Source: Candidatus Poribacteria bacterium (GTDB lineage: Bacteria > Poribacteria > WGA-4E > WGA-3G). From it: a stretch of 64,000 nt of DNA. Shown piece after piece: positions 7,949-15,403 of the stretch (position 1 is its first letter; every line of letters starts with the position of its first letter). Where the stretch lies: NCBI GenBank assembly GCA_003635315.1, contig PYJD01000021.1, forward strand, positions 1-64,000, written 5' to 3'. The translations under genes were made by a program, and so were the position numbers. Under the pieces are notes generated by a model. The model was not told the origin of the DNA. It did not search any database and was given only the letters and a program-made list of their open reading frames with translations.

Positions 7949-8704
7949 TTAATCGTCGTATTTTATTGTCGTAATAGGTTCTAATAACTTAGACAATGGC
8001 AAGCACTTTATTTTTACTTGGATGTTGTTGCCTCCATGATCTAAATCATCTTTTTTCCGTAATGAATCTTCACGTTTACCATTACCGCCTTTTCTTTGAA
8101 TTGTAAAACATGAATGTAAAGAAATGACCCCACTTTTGGTGATTTCAACCTTTATTGATCTTTTTAAATAATCAAGTAGTTCCTCCATTTTATAGACCCA
8201 AATAATTTGATCGTCATATTTGATTAATACAAATAGTTTGGGAGTATTCTCACCCTGTAAACTGTCTTTTATAATCTCAAAGGCTTTGTTTTGGTTTAGT
8301 TCGCTAAGAATAAAATCGGTGTCCTCATTACTGATCCAGTTTACTTTTCGGTTTATTGCCATTGCTTTCCTTATCGTTGCCTTTTCTAAAACGTGTTTAA
8401 AGTTATCTGAAAAATCGAAGCGGTCTACAAAGGCATCTATCTTCATGCGCGTAACTTGATTAAACCCTGTCCCTTTAAACGACTTAATACTTGCTTTTAG
8501 ATTTTGACCTCCTGTTATACTAATAAGCACATCAGATTTTTTTCCATATTGTCCTTCACGTTCCACAAGCTCTATTTTTTGGTTTCTTGGAGCAAGTTCT
8601 GAAAACGCCTCAGCAATATTTTTAATATTTTGTGGATCTTTGGCTATTTCTCTACAAAATAAATTTTCATAATATGTCCCTTGAGCAGCATTTTGGTTTG
8701 TCAT
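7949..8704 (-). CDS. Predicted type II restriction endonuclease
   Basis: The 251-residue protein starts 8 bases after the adenine methyltransferase stop, with AGGGGAG placed for coupled translation. A PD-(D/E)xK-like core is visible near residues 55-75: GKKSDVLISI, then about a dozen residues, then LKASIKSFKG. No closer family is recognised. A nuclease next to a solitary Dam-class methyltransferase is the usual layout of a type II restriction-modification system, in which the enzyme would cut unmethylated sites. The layout is seen; nuclease function is inferred from it and from the weak motif. Confidence 0.6.
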   Translation of the reverse strand: MTNQNAAQGTYYENLFCREIAKDPQNIKNIAEAFSELAPRNQKIELVEREGQYGKKSDVLISITGGQNLKASIKSFKGTGFNQVTRMKIDAFVDRFDFSDNFKHVLEKATIRKAMAINRKVNWISNEDTDFILSELNQNKAFEIIKDSLQGENTPKLFVLIKYDDQIIWVYKMEELLDYLKRSIKVEITKSGVISLHSCFTIQRKGGNGKREDSLRKKDDLDHGGNNIQVKIKCLPLSKLLEPITTIKYDD

Positions 8705-8712
8705 TCGCTCCC

Positions 8713-9543
8713 CTAATAATTGAAGGCAACCATTTCTTGGCTTTTATTTTGAGTAACATATTGCAACGATCTCATCAAGGTAATAGATCTAACAGTATAG
8801 GAATCAGGAAGGTCAAATATTTGTGGGTGATTTTGTTCGGATAAAACGATTTTATTTTTTAATTCGATAGTTCTTAAAAATTGATTGAACTCACCTAAAT
8901 CAAGAACTGCATTATAATGCCCATTAGTGTTATTGAAATAGGGTGGGTCAAGATAGAAAAAAGAGTTATTGAGACAAGCAAAATCTTTGTAATCCTTGTT
9001 CATTATTGTTAAGTTTTGAATGATTTTACTTAAATCTAACAGTGAACCAAGATTTACTTTAGGACATGTGCTTCCTTTTCTGATAGATGTATTAAATTTA
9101 TTATTTGAATTGAATCTGATTTTCCCTGAAAAAGCGTTTTTCGCAAGATAAAGAAAGTTTGCAGCGCCTTGCACCCCGTTTTCTAAACAGAGTTCTCGGA
9201 CGTGGTAGTAATATTCTGTAGAAGAATTATTGTAGTGTTCGTTATACAGTTCCCATAAGTGTAATGGAGATGTTTGAACGTGTCGTATAAGATTAACAAC
9301 AATAGGATTATTGTCGTTATAGGTAACGTTATGAGATCCAAACCTTTTACTCGCATAAAATGAAAAAGCTCCTCCACCACCAAAAATATCGAAAATATGA
9401 CAGGCAAGGTCATCAGGTATTATTTTATCAAAAATATTACTGAATCCTGCTTTACATCCAACGTAGGGAATTATCTTTAAATCCGTTCGCTTGTTTGTTA
9501 CAAAGAACTCGGATTGCTGTATACTCGTACAGTCTTTATTCAT
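8713..9543 (-). CDS. D12-class (Dam-type) N6-adenine DNA methyltransferase
   Basis: The start at 9543 (MNKDCTSIQ) has AAGAGAA nine bases upstream and is preferred over 9618; it gives 276 residues. YVGCKAGF and FDIFGGGGAFSFYASK form the S-adenosylmethionine-binding region and FYLDPPYF the catalytic motif, in the alpha-class order of D12 methylases such as Dam and DpnM. It would methylate adenine in a short palindrome to protect the host from the adjacent predicted nuclease. The recognition site cannot be read from the sequence. Confidence 0.9.
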   Translation of the reverse strand: MNKDCTSIQQSEFFVTNKRTDLKIIPYVGCKAGFSNIFDKIIPDDLACHIFDIFGGGGAFSFYASKRFGSHNVTYNDNNPIVVNLIRHVQTSPLHLWELYNEHYNNSSTEYYYHVRELCLENGVQGAANFLYLAKNAFSGKIRFNSNNKFNTSIRKGSTCPKVNLGSLLDLSKIIQNLTIMNKDYKDFACLNNSFFYLDPPYFNNTNGHYNAVLDLGEFNQFLRTIELKNKIVLSEQNHPQIFDLPDSYTVRSITLMRSLQYVTQNKSQEMVAFNY

Positions 9544-9988
9544 TTTATCAATTCTCTTGTTGTATACATTCGACTTTATCATAAGGGATAGTGTATTATA
9601 AGAGTTCTGATATTGCAAGCAAAATAACTGTGTATCCCAAAATAACTAATCGTGTATTTAATTTAGATTTACCTATTGAAAGATATTGATACGATGTAAT
9701 ACCGATCAATGGGGTTATTATTCCTGTGTTGAGACAGGTAAACCTACTTATATTCATCATATTTTTGTGCAAGAGTGTTACGTGTCGTAACGCACAGGAC
9801 TTTGTTTCGAAACATATTTTTTGTGAATTTCATGGATTTTAGACTTCTCAGGTTAGCGTGTATCGCACTGTCGGATTTCAGCACTGTCAAGCCTGATATC
9901 TTGTTTAATAATTCTCGTTCGGTTGTTTTAAACTGTTCGGTTTGGTGGGATCGTATCAAGTGTATTTGAGTGCCTTTAGTGGAGCAAG
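9544..9988. other. Intergenic with no supported gene
   Basis: A 71-codon minus-strand frame at 9744-9959 has a charged, protein-like composition but starts at TTG without a ribosome-binding site and overlaps an equally long plus-strand frame. It may be a gene fragment. Nothing else is recognisable. Confidence 0.3.
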
Positions 9989-10120
9989 ATGAAGTTCCGC
10001 AGAGAAATAAGGGTGGTAAATTCGTTTGGCATGGAGGATTCTGCGATGGCTGAACATCCCAAAAAGGGTAGAAGTAAACTACTTAAACCTAAAAAAGTGA
10101 AAGGTGAACATATTGTCTAA
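9989..10120 (+). CDS. Possible 43-residue basic peptide
   Basis: ATG 9989 follows GGAG at a 5-base spacing and the frame runs to TAA 10118. The product is strongly basic at its C-terminus (PKKGRSKLLKPKKVKGEH), like a nucleic-acid-binding tail, and may be the end of a lost larger gene. No family is recognised. Confidence 0.3.
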   Translation: MKFRREIRVVNSFGMEDSAMAEHPKKGRSKLLKPKKVKGEHIV

Positions 10121-10353
10121 ATTGAGTACTCATATGGGACCGTGTGGTGTCCTTGATTTTTAAAATTTTAGTACTCCCTAATAAGAAAAGCACCCTTTGT
10201 ACGAATATTTCAGGGGTTTAATTAGTCGCTTGAACTATATTTTAAGGACTTATCTTATGTGGTACATAAATTCAATTGGACAACGGCCTTCGTAATCTGC
10301 AATAATTAGTGAGTAATTTTCCAATTTGCATTAACATAAAGGTGGTGATTCAA

Positions 10354-10584
10354 ATGAATACATCAAAATTATCACAATTTCTTGGAACACAAGAACTTGA
10401 AGCTAAGTATGGATCAGAATTTACAATCGCTAAATTACTTTACACAACACTTGCAGCAGATGATACAATTCCTGCAAGCCAGTTAGCATCTGAAGTTGCA
10501 CGCACATTACCAGCACTTGCAAAAATTGGATCAGAGATAATTAATGAATGGGCACAAAAATATGGATGGAACCAAAAGGTATAA
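10354..10584 (+). CDS. Small hypothetical protein, 76 residues
   Basis: ATG 10354 is chosen because AAAGGTGGTGA lies just upstream; the frame itself extends back to 10309. The predicted protein is helical and mildly acidic (SKLSQFLGTQELEAKYG, then ASQLASEVARTLPALAKIG) with a terminal aromatic tail EWAQKYGWNQKV. There are no cysteines, signal peptide or membrane segment. Its neighbours are a predicted restriction-modification pair and a GIY-YIG/membrane pair. The family is not recognised. Confidence 0.6.
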   Translation: MNTSKLSQFLGTQELEAKYGSEFTIAKLLYTTLAADDTIPASQLASEVARTLPALAKIGSEIINEWAQKYGWNQKV

Positions 10585-10630
10585 GTAATCGTTCTGCCAT
10601 AAAAATATATAATCCGTGCTAAGACTTTGA

Positions 10631-11026
10631 TTAATCTTGGTACGGGTTTAAAACCCATCCTGCCCGATACACATTACAACACGGGCATGTGCATTGAGTG
10701 GTCGAATTTGTTTCCTCTGTAAGGGAAAAGACTGATCCGTATAAGCTAATAGATAGTATACATAACCTCCCTATTAAGGCACCGACGATTACCCCAGCAA
10801 CAGGGATAAATGTCGAAATATCTTCTATATCTTTTTTCCAAGTCTGTACCTCTTGGGAATATACAATAATATATGCGTAATATCCAACCACAACCGTAAG
10901 TAAAAACAGGGCAAAACCAGCTTTGTTTTTACGCCAGAAGTTTCTCACAAATCGACCAAGAGGTTTTATATCGCTCCAATACGTTCCAAGACTCGCCAAA
11001 ACCACCTTATAAAACTTTTCATTCAA
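10631..11026 (-). CDS. Two-TM membrane protein coupled to GIY-YIG protein
   Basis: The 131-residue protein has two hydrophobic segments at about residues 35-56 (GFALFLLTVVVGYYAYIIVY) and 72-96 (FIPVAGVIVGALIGRLCILS), separated by a short charged loop, and a C-terminal CTCPCC cluster that could bind metal. It starts at TTG 11026, inside the last codons of the upstream GIY-YIG gene (8-base overlap), so the two are probably co-translated. The family is not recognised. Confidence 0.55.
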   Translation of the reverse strand: MNEKFYKVVLASLGTYWSDIKPLGRFVRNFWRKNKAGFALFLLTVVVGYYAYIIVYSQEVQTWKKDIEDISTFIPVAGVIVGALIGRLCILSISLYGSVFSLTEETNSTTQCTCPCCNVYRAGWVLNPYQD

Positions 11027-11363
11027 ATCTCTTATTCAGGGGCGGTTGATATTTACGAATCAAATCCTCTTCGATTTTGTTTCTATTCCCATCGTTTAGA
11101 TCGGAATAAACACATACACAATTGCCTCCATTTCGAAAGACAGAATTCCATTTATCATGCAATCTGGTGAGTCTTCTCGGAAACGAAATAGATTGTCCAA
11201 TGTACAATAGATTATGTGTGCCACTGCCTTGAGAATTAATCTCCCGTCTTGAGAAAATATAAACACCTCCAATATCTTTGAATTCTGTTCCGATAGGGTA
11301 TACTTGAAAAATATATTGATGTCCTGTAACACCATAAAAAGCAAAATCTTCTATTTTGGACAT
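11019..11363 (-). CDS. GIY-YIG nuclease-superfamily protein
   Basis: ATG 11363 (MSKIEDFAFYG) is preceded by AGAAGGGAAA and is preferred over the frame's far end at 11462, giving 114 residues. The GIY-YIG signature is complete: GGVYIF, then LLYIGQS, the Arg of FPRRLTRLHDKW, a Glu in KIEEDLIRKY, and the Asn of PPLNKR. A single small domain without a DNA-binding partner domain is typical of UvrC-like or phage-like GIY-YIG proteins. It is followed by the overlapping membrane-protein gene, which suggests a two-gene unit of unknown purpose. Confidence 0.75.
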   Translation of the reverse strand: MSKIEDFAFYGVTGHQYIFQVYPIGTEFKDIGGVYIFSRREINSQGSGTHNLLYIGQSISFPRRLTRLHDKWNSVFRNGGNCVCVYSDLNDGNRNKIEEDLIRKYQPPLNKRFE

Positions 11364-11549
11364 TGTCGTTTCCCTTCTATCCGTTCTATTTATAACCTTG
11401 GAGGTACACCGCTTCATGCACAGACATCCCGATCTCACTCGGTAATGGAGGAGACACCCCAAGCGTTCCTATTAAATCCTCTACCAACGATGCTAAGAAA
11501 TTGTATCATAGTTTCCATTTGACAACAAATAAATTCATTGCGTTCTATA

Positions 11550-11579
11550 TTGTAGATTGATAGCAACTTAGGTTATAAT
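11550..11579 (+). promoter_or_regulatory. Candidate promoter of the selenoprotein N-like gene
   Basis: TTGTAG at 11550-11555, an 18-base spacer and a perfect TATAAT at 11574-11579 lie 65 bases before the start codon. The -35 box is weak, so this is tentative. Confidence 0.35.
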
Positions 11580-11644
11580 ATCGAATATGGGACAGAATGA
11601 TAACCAATCAACCGCAAGTCCATTAAATACCTCTGAAGGACGAC

Positions 11645-13243
11645 ATGAATACAGCAAAGAACAATATAAAACTCAAACTTGAGAACAACACAAACATTTC
11701 AGTAAAAGGGTATATCGCGCCTATCGAACACACACTATCTCACTTCCACAAAGAGTGGGATACCTTAGCAAATCTACATGTTGCGGAACCAGAAAAAGAA
11801 CACCCCCTCTCAGTTTTTCAAGCCTTTCTTCCCTCAGAACCCGTATCTATCGGTGAGTGCTGGCAGCCAAAAAGCGATGGTATAACAGAATTGCTTCAGC
11901 AATTACATCCTGCAACAGAATTATTGGACACACATACGCCTACCGGGGATGCTCCAGGCTTATGGACATGTCTGCGTGCATATAACGATAGTTACGCCGA
12001 CATTGCCTTTCGTATCCATGCAGCCTTTCGCTTTGATGATGGCACTTTAACCCCCTCACAGTTTAAAGGCAATCTCATAATTGACAGAATTGATGGAAGT
12101 GTTTCCTACTTTAGAATGTATGTTCCTGATGGTCCAGTAAATCTTGATATCGTCTGGTACGAAGATAAAGATAAACATAGCGGAATCACGGATGCTGGTC
12201 TATGTACACAAATGGAACTCTGGTCTGGTATGGAGGATCCAACCAAGAAGATCGAATATACTGAAAGTATAACACAGGAAGAAGCAGAACGACTTTTGAT
12301 ACTCCGTTTCTACGAAGCAGAACAGATTAACTGGGTTCCACCAGAGGAAGCCATAGCATTAGCAGAAAAAGAGGTTAAACTCATCCATGTTATCTCGATA
12401 GATGGACCCTTACACGATGAATCCTGCTGAGGGAGCGGAAAAGGATTGAGGGCAGGTGTCCTCTATTGGGATCGATTAATAAAGTTTCTAAACGATAACT
12501 TTATTAACACTTGGGTATCCAACGTTGTATTAGAACGTACACCACGGAAAAAAGCCTACATGATGAATAGACCAAAAAGTGAATCCAGCACTTTCGATAA
12601 AAACCACCCTCTCGCGAAATATATAATGGAGGGTTGGAAGGAACATTCCCCAGTTGATTGTTTAGTTATTGCACCAGAAGGCGATGTGATGGGTAAACTT
12701 CCACTCAACGACTTCTTTGACGCATGTTATGAAAATGACCTTAAAGAGGAAGATGTCTATCTACGGTATCTCAAAGATTCACTAAATGCAAAATTTCCAG
12801 GATTCGATGAGGATACTTCAGATCCTTTGTTAACGGGTTTGAATGTTATTCTAACTCAAGATAATCCTACACAAGAAGTAATACACATCTATCGAACACC
12901 ACGTTACGGATATCAAGATTACAATATCATCACAATCGATACAAGGACTTTTAGAGACGGTGGTATGTTGACAATAGACATAATTGTTGGAAGTGCAAAA
13001 GCAGGGGGTTCATTTGACCTATATGATGGGGATACGGAATTGCCAACAAAAGGTTATCCAGATGAAGCACTTACATCTGCGTGGGATATCCCATCAGGTC
13101 AGAAAGGTAGAATAGAATTTCACTTTGAAGAAGGTAAGATCTTTAAACTCGGTGCTACAGGGACATGGTTCAGTGGTAAGGGAAACATTAATGGTTTTCA
13201 GGCAATAATCACTGTAGATCCAATCGAAAACAGCGAAAAATAA
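11645..13243 (+). CDS. Selenoprotein N-like protein with in-frame UGA (Sec262)
   Basis: Two open frames, 11645-12430 and the stretch ending at 13243, lie in the same frame and are separated only by TGA 12428-12430. Read through as selenocysteine they give 532 residues. Around the UGA the product reads DESC-U-GSGKGLR. The animal selenoprotein N family has the same SCUG redox motif followed by GSGRTLR, preceded by a PPEEAIALA-like helix and followed by LLNxxFxxTW and a later NDFxD block; here these read PPEEAIALA, FLNDNFINTW and LNDFFDA. ATG 11645 follows GAAGGACG. There is no signal peptide, so a cytosolic thiol/selenol redox role is inferred. Residues from about 405 on form an extra beta-rich domain. 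A SECIS-like hairpin begins 17 bases after the UGA. Confidence 0.88.
12448..12463 (+). promoter_or_regulatory. Bacterial SECIS-like stem-loop
   Basis: GAGGGC pairs with GUCCUC (six pairs, one G-U) and closes the tetraloop AGGU. Bacterial SECIS elements lie inside the coding region shortly after the UGA and carry a G at the start of a small apical loop, often as GGU. Here 23 bases separate the UGA from the loop, within the usual range of roughly 16-37. It would recruit SelB-GTP-Sec-tRNA. Confidence 0.75.
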
Positions 13244-13357
13244 CACGATAAAAGTAGGTTGTAGCACAATCCGTTTGAAGGTTATACCATTTCTAAATGA
13301 ATATACCTCTTTTTTATGTATAACCTTATGAAGATTAAATAATACTTTGGGTAATTG

Positions 13358-13419
13358 ACGGGCAATGAATTGTCCTACTACAAACTGGTTGGTTCGTAGT
13401 AGGGTGATTTATCACCCGT
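13358..13419. repeat. 62-base palindromic repeat element, family B
   Basis: Arms of 24 bases (beginning ACGGGCAATGAATT and ending AATTTATCACCCGT-like on the other side) match at 18 of 24 positions around a 14-base centre; the ends ACGGG/CCCGT and CCTACTAC/GTAGTAGG pair perfectly. It lies alone in the spacer after the selenoprotein gene. It has no T-run, so it is not an obvious terminator and more likely a dispersed REP-like unit. Confidence 0.5.
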
Positions 13420-13877
13420 TAATAAATTACAGTTTGTGCATTCCAGTTTCGCGCCTAACAGTCGGTAAATGACAGTCCAAACCATTCACCTTATCCCAAC
13501 CCTCTTCTCCGTGTAATCCGACGAATTCCATACGCGGATTCGACGTTGATTTGGTGATTCAGATTTAAATAAAATATATTGAAGAAAAATCTATACATGT
13601 ACATCTAAAGTCACGTATGTGAAAAATAGTGTTGCCAACACTCTGTTTTTATGTTAAAATAGTTTTACACATAATAGGATATATAAGAAATACTAAGTTA
13701 TTATGTTATTAATACTTACAATATTAAATCTAAAATGATAAATATTGGGTCATACTATACAATTTCTTTACCCTACTCGGTTAATAACAGATTGACGCAA
13801 AAACATAAAATAGATGATAACCCTGAATCGTTCGCGAATTTCAGATCTAAGGGCAGAGATTATTAAGGTGTAAACAA
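13420..13877. other. Intergenic spacer with a candidate promoter
   Basis: No gene is seen. TTGCCA (13632-13637) and TAAAAT (13655-13660) are spaced by 17 bases and could drive the rightward open frame at 13878. The segment near 13500-13550 contains short GC-richer inverted sequences that look like repeat debris. Confidence 0.3.
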
Positions 13878-14231
13878 ATGAAACGAATAAAAGACATTAT
13901 TGAAAAAAGTTTCGATATCGTAACTTTCACAATTGAATCCAGCACACTCTGGATCAGAAAATGTATAGATATATTACAAATAAAGACCGTGAGATTTCCA
14001 GAAAATCCTTGCTCAGAAATTCCATTAACTGACAACCAACTACCGACTATTAACAACAATAAACTAACTACGAATAAATACCAACAATATATTAACACTT
14101 GTGAAAATATGTCACAAAACAGAAAAAACACAAAAATGAGAAAATTCATAATTTTACTTTTTTCAAAATTAATCGCAATAAACCTTGTACAGTACTGGTC
14201 TAACAGCTATAATTTTACCGAAAATAAATGA
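13878..14231 (+). CDS. Hypothetical AT-rich protein, 117 residues
   Basis: ATG 13878 follows AAGGTG at a suitable distance. The product has an amphipathic N-terminus (MKRIKDIIEKSFDIVTF), an Asn/Thr-rich middle (TINNNKLTTNKYQQY) and a hydrophobic basic C-terminal segment (RKFIILLFSKLIAINLVQYW) that might be a membrane helix. The composition follows the AT-rich local DNA, which also happens by chance, so it may not be a gene. Confidence 0.35.
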   Translation: MKRIKDIIEKSFDIVTFTIESSTLWIRKCIDILQIKTVRFPENPCSEIPLTDNQLPTINNNKLTTNKYQQYINTCENMSQNRKNTKMRKFIILLFSKLIAINLVQYWSNSYNFTENK

Positions 14232-14593
14232 CACAGAATGTGTCAAAAAGTGTAACATTTTCTCATTTTTCCGCAATTTCTAAACCTATGAATCGGAATA
14301 CTTGAAGGAAGATTGACTCATAAAATAAATTAACGTTATAGTAAATAATACTGCATTTCTCAAAGGTGGAACAAGTATAAAATTACCCGTTTTTTATTTT
14401 TTATGTTTTCAAAATAGTGATTACACATTACGAATTGAAAAATTCCTCAATTTAAATAGAATTGGTATAACATATATATCAGAAATGATATATACTATTA
14501 CAACCTATAAAGTTTATCTTCTGAAATAACTGTGATGAATGGAAAATTGTATGGTGGTCTTGTACCTACTACTAACTCAATAAGGAGAAAAAA
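14232..14593. other. AT-rich upstream region of the LamG-WD40 operon
   Basis: The 362 bases hold no open frame of note. TTGGTATAACATATATATCAG and similar TA-rich stretches near 14460-14510 could hold the promoter of the LamG gene, but no clear -35/-10 pair is visible. AAGGAG at 14582-14587 is the ribosome-binding site of the LamG gene. Confidence 0.3.
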
Positions 14594-15403
14594 GTGAAAA
14601 GTATAAATATTTTATGCATAACCTTAATCCTCGTAACATTGATGTTCATTCCACAAATTCAGGCAAAAATAGACCCTAAATCCGCAAGTGGCATCTGGCT
14701 CTTTGATGAAGGCAAAGGGAAAACGGTGAAAGATTTATCAGGTAACGGTAATGACGGAGAAATTATGGGTAATCCCTCATGGGAAGATGGGAAATTTGGG
14801 ACGGCACTACAGTTCGGTGAACCATCTGATTGGGTTCAGGTCAAAGATCATCCGTCCTTACGGGTTTCGAAAGCATACACAGTGATGGCTTGGGTGAATG
14901 CTGAAAGATATTTCTTTCAAGGCACACAATGGCAAGGTATTATTGCAAAGGCAAATAATCCGAGGTCGTATAGTTTCTATACCGATACATCCAAACGCCC
15001 CTTGATTGCTATTCATTTTGGTGGTGCTCACATCGTTGCATTCGGTTCTGAGTTCCCCCTCAATGAGTGGACACATTTAGCTTTTGTTGTAGAATCAGGA
15101 AATAATGGCGGAAAAATAACCGCGTATACAAATGGAAAAATGGTGAAGGAAACACAGAATGCCGCATTAAAAGGGTTACCAGGTGATGGCGATACCAATG
15201 ATGTCGTCATTGGACGAACTCATGAAGGTGCACGTTTTTTCGGGGGTATGATCGACGAAGTTGGCCTTTTCAATGTCGCATTAACCGAAGACGACATGGC
15301 TGATATTGTGGAGGACGGACTCTCACGAATACTTGGAATTACAGCAGTCGAACCTACACAGAAATTAACCACAACTTGGGTAAGGATTAAAACGCAAGAT
15401 TGA
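14594..15403 (+). CDS. Secreted LamG-domain protein with C-terminal TTW tag
   Basis: GTG 14594 follows AAGGAG. A signal peptide (residues 1-24, hydrophobic core INILCITLILVTLMFI, cleavage after IQA) precedes a concanavalin-like LamG/LamGL domain at about 30-235. It has the family blocks GIWLFDEGKGKTVKDLSGNG, WVQVKDHPSL, YTVMAWVNA, EWTHLAFVVE, GKITAYTNGK and GGMIDEVGLFNVAL. Such domains bind glycans or proteins outside the cell. The last residues, QKLTTTWVRIKTQD, match a tag shared with three other secreted proteins nearby. The stop codon overlaps the start of the WD40 gene. Confidence 0.85.
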   Translation: MKSINILCITLILVTLMFIPQIQAKIDPKSASGIWLFDEGKGKTVKDLSGNGNDGEIMGNPSWEDGKFGTALQFGEPSDWVQVKDHPSLRVSKAYTVMAWVNAERYFFQGTQWQGIIAKANNPRSYSFYTDTSKRPLIAIHFGGAHIVAFGSEFPLNEWTHLAFVVESGNNGGKITAYTNGKMVKETQNAALKGLPGDGDTNDVVIGRTHEGARFFGGMIDEVGLFNVALTEDDMADIVEDGLSRILGITAVEPTQKLTTTWVRIKTQD

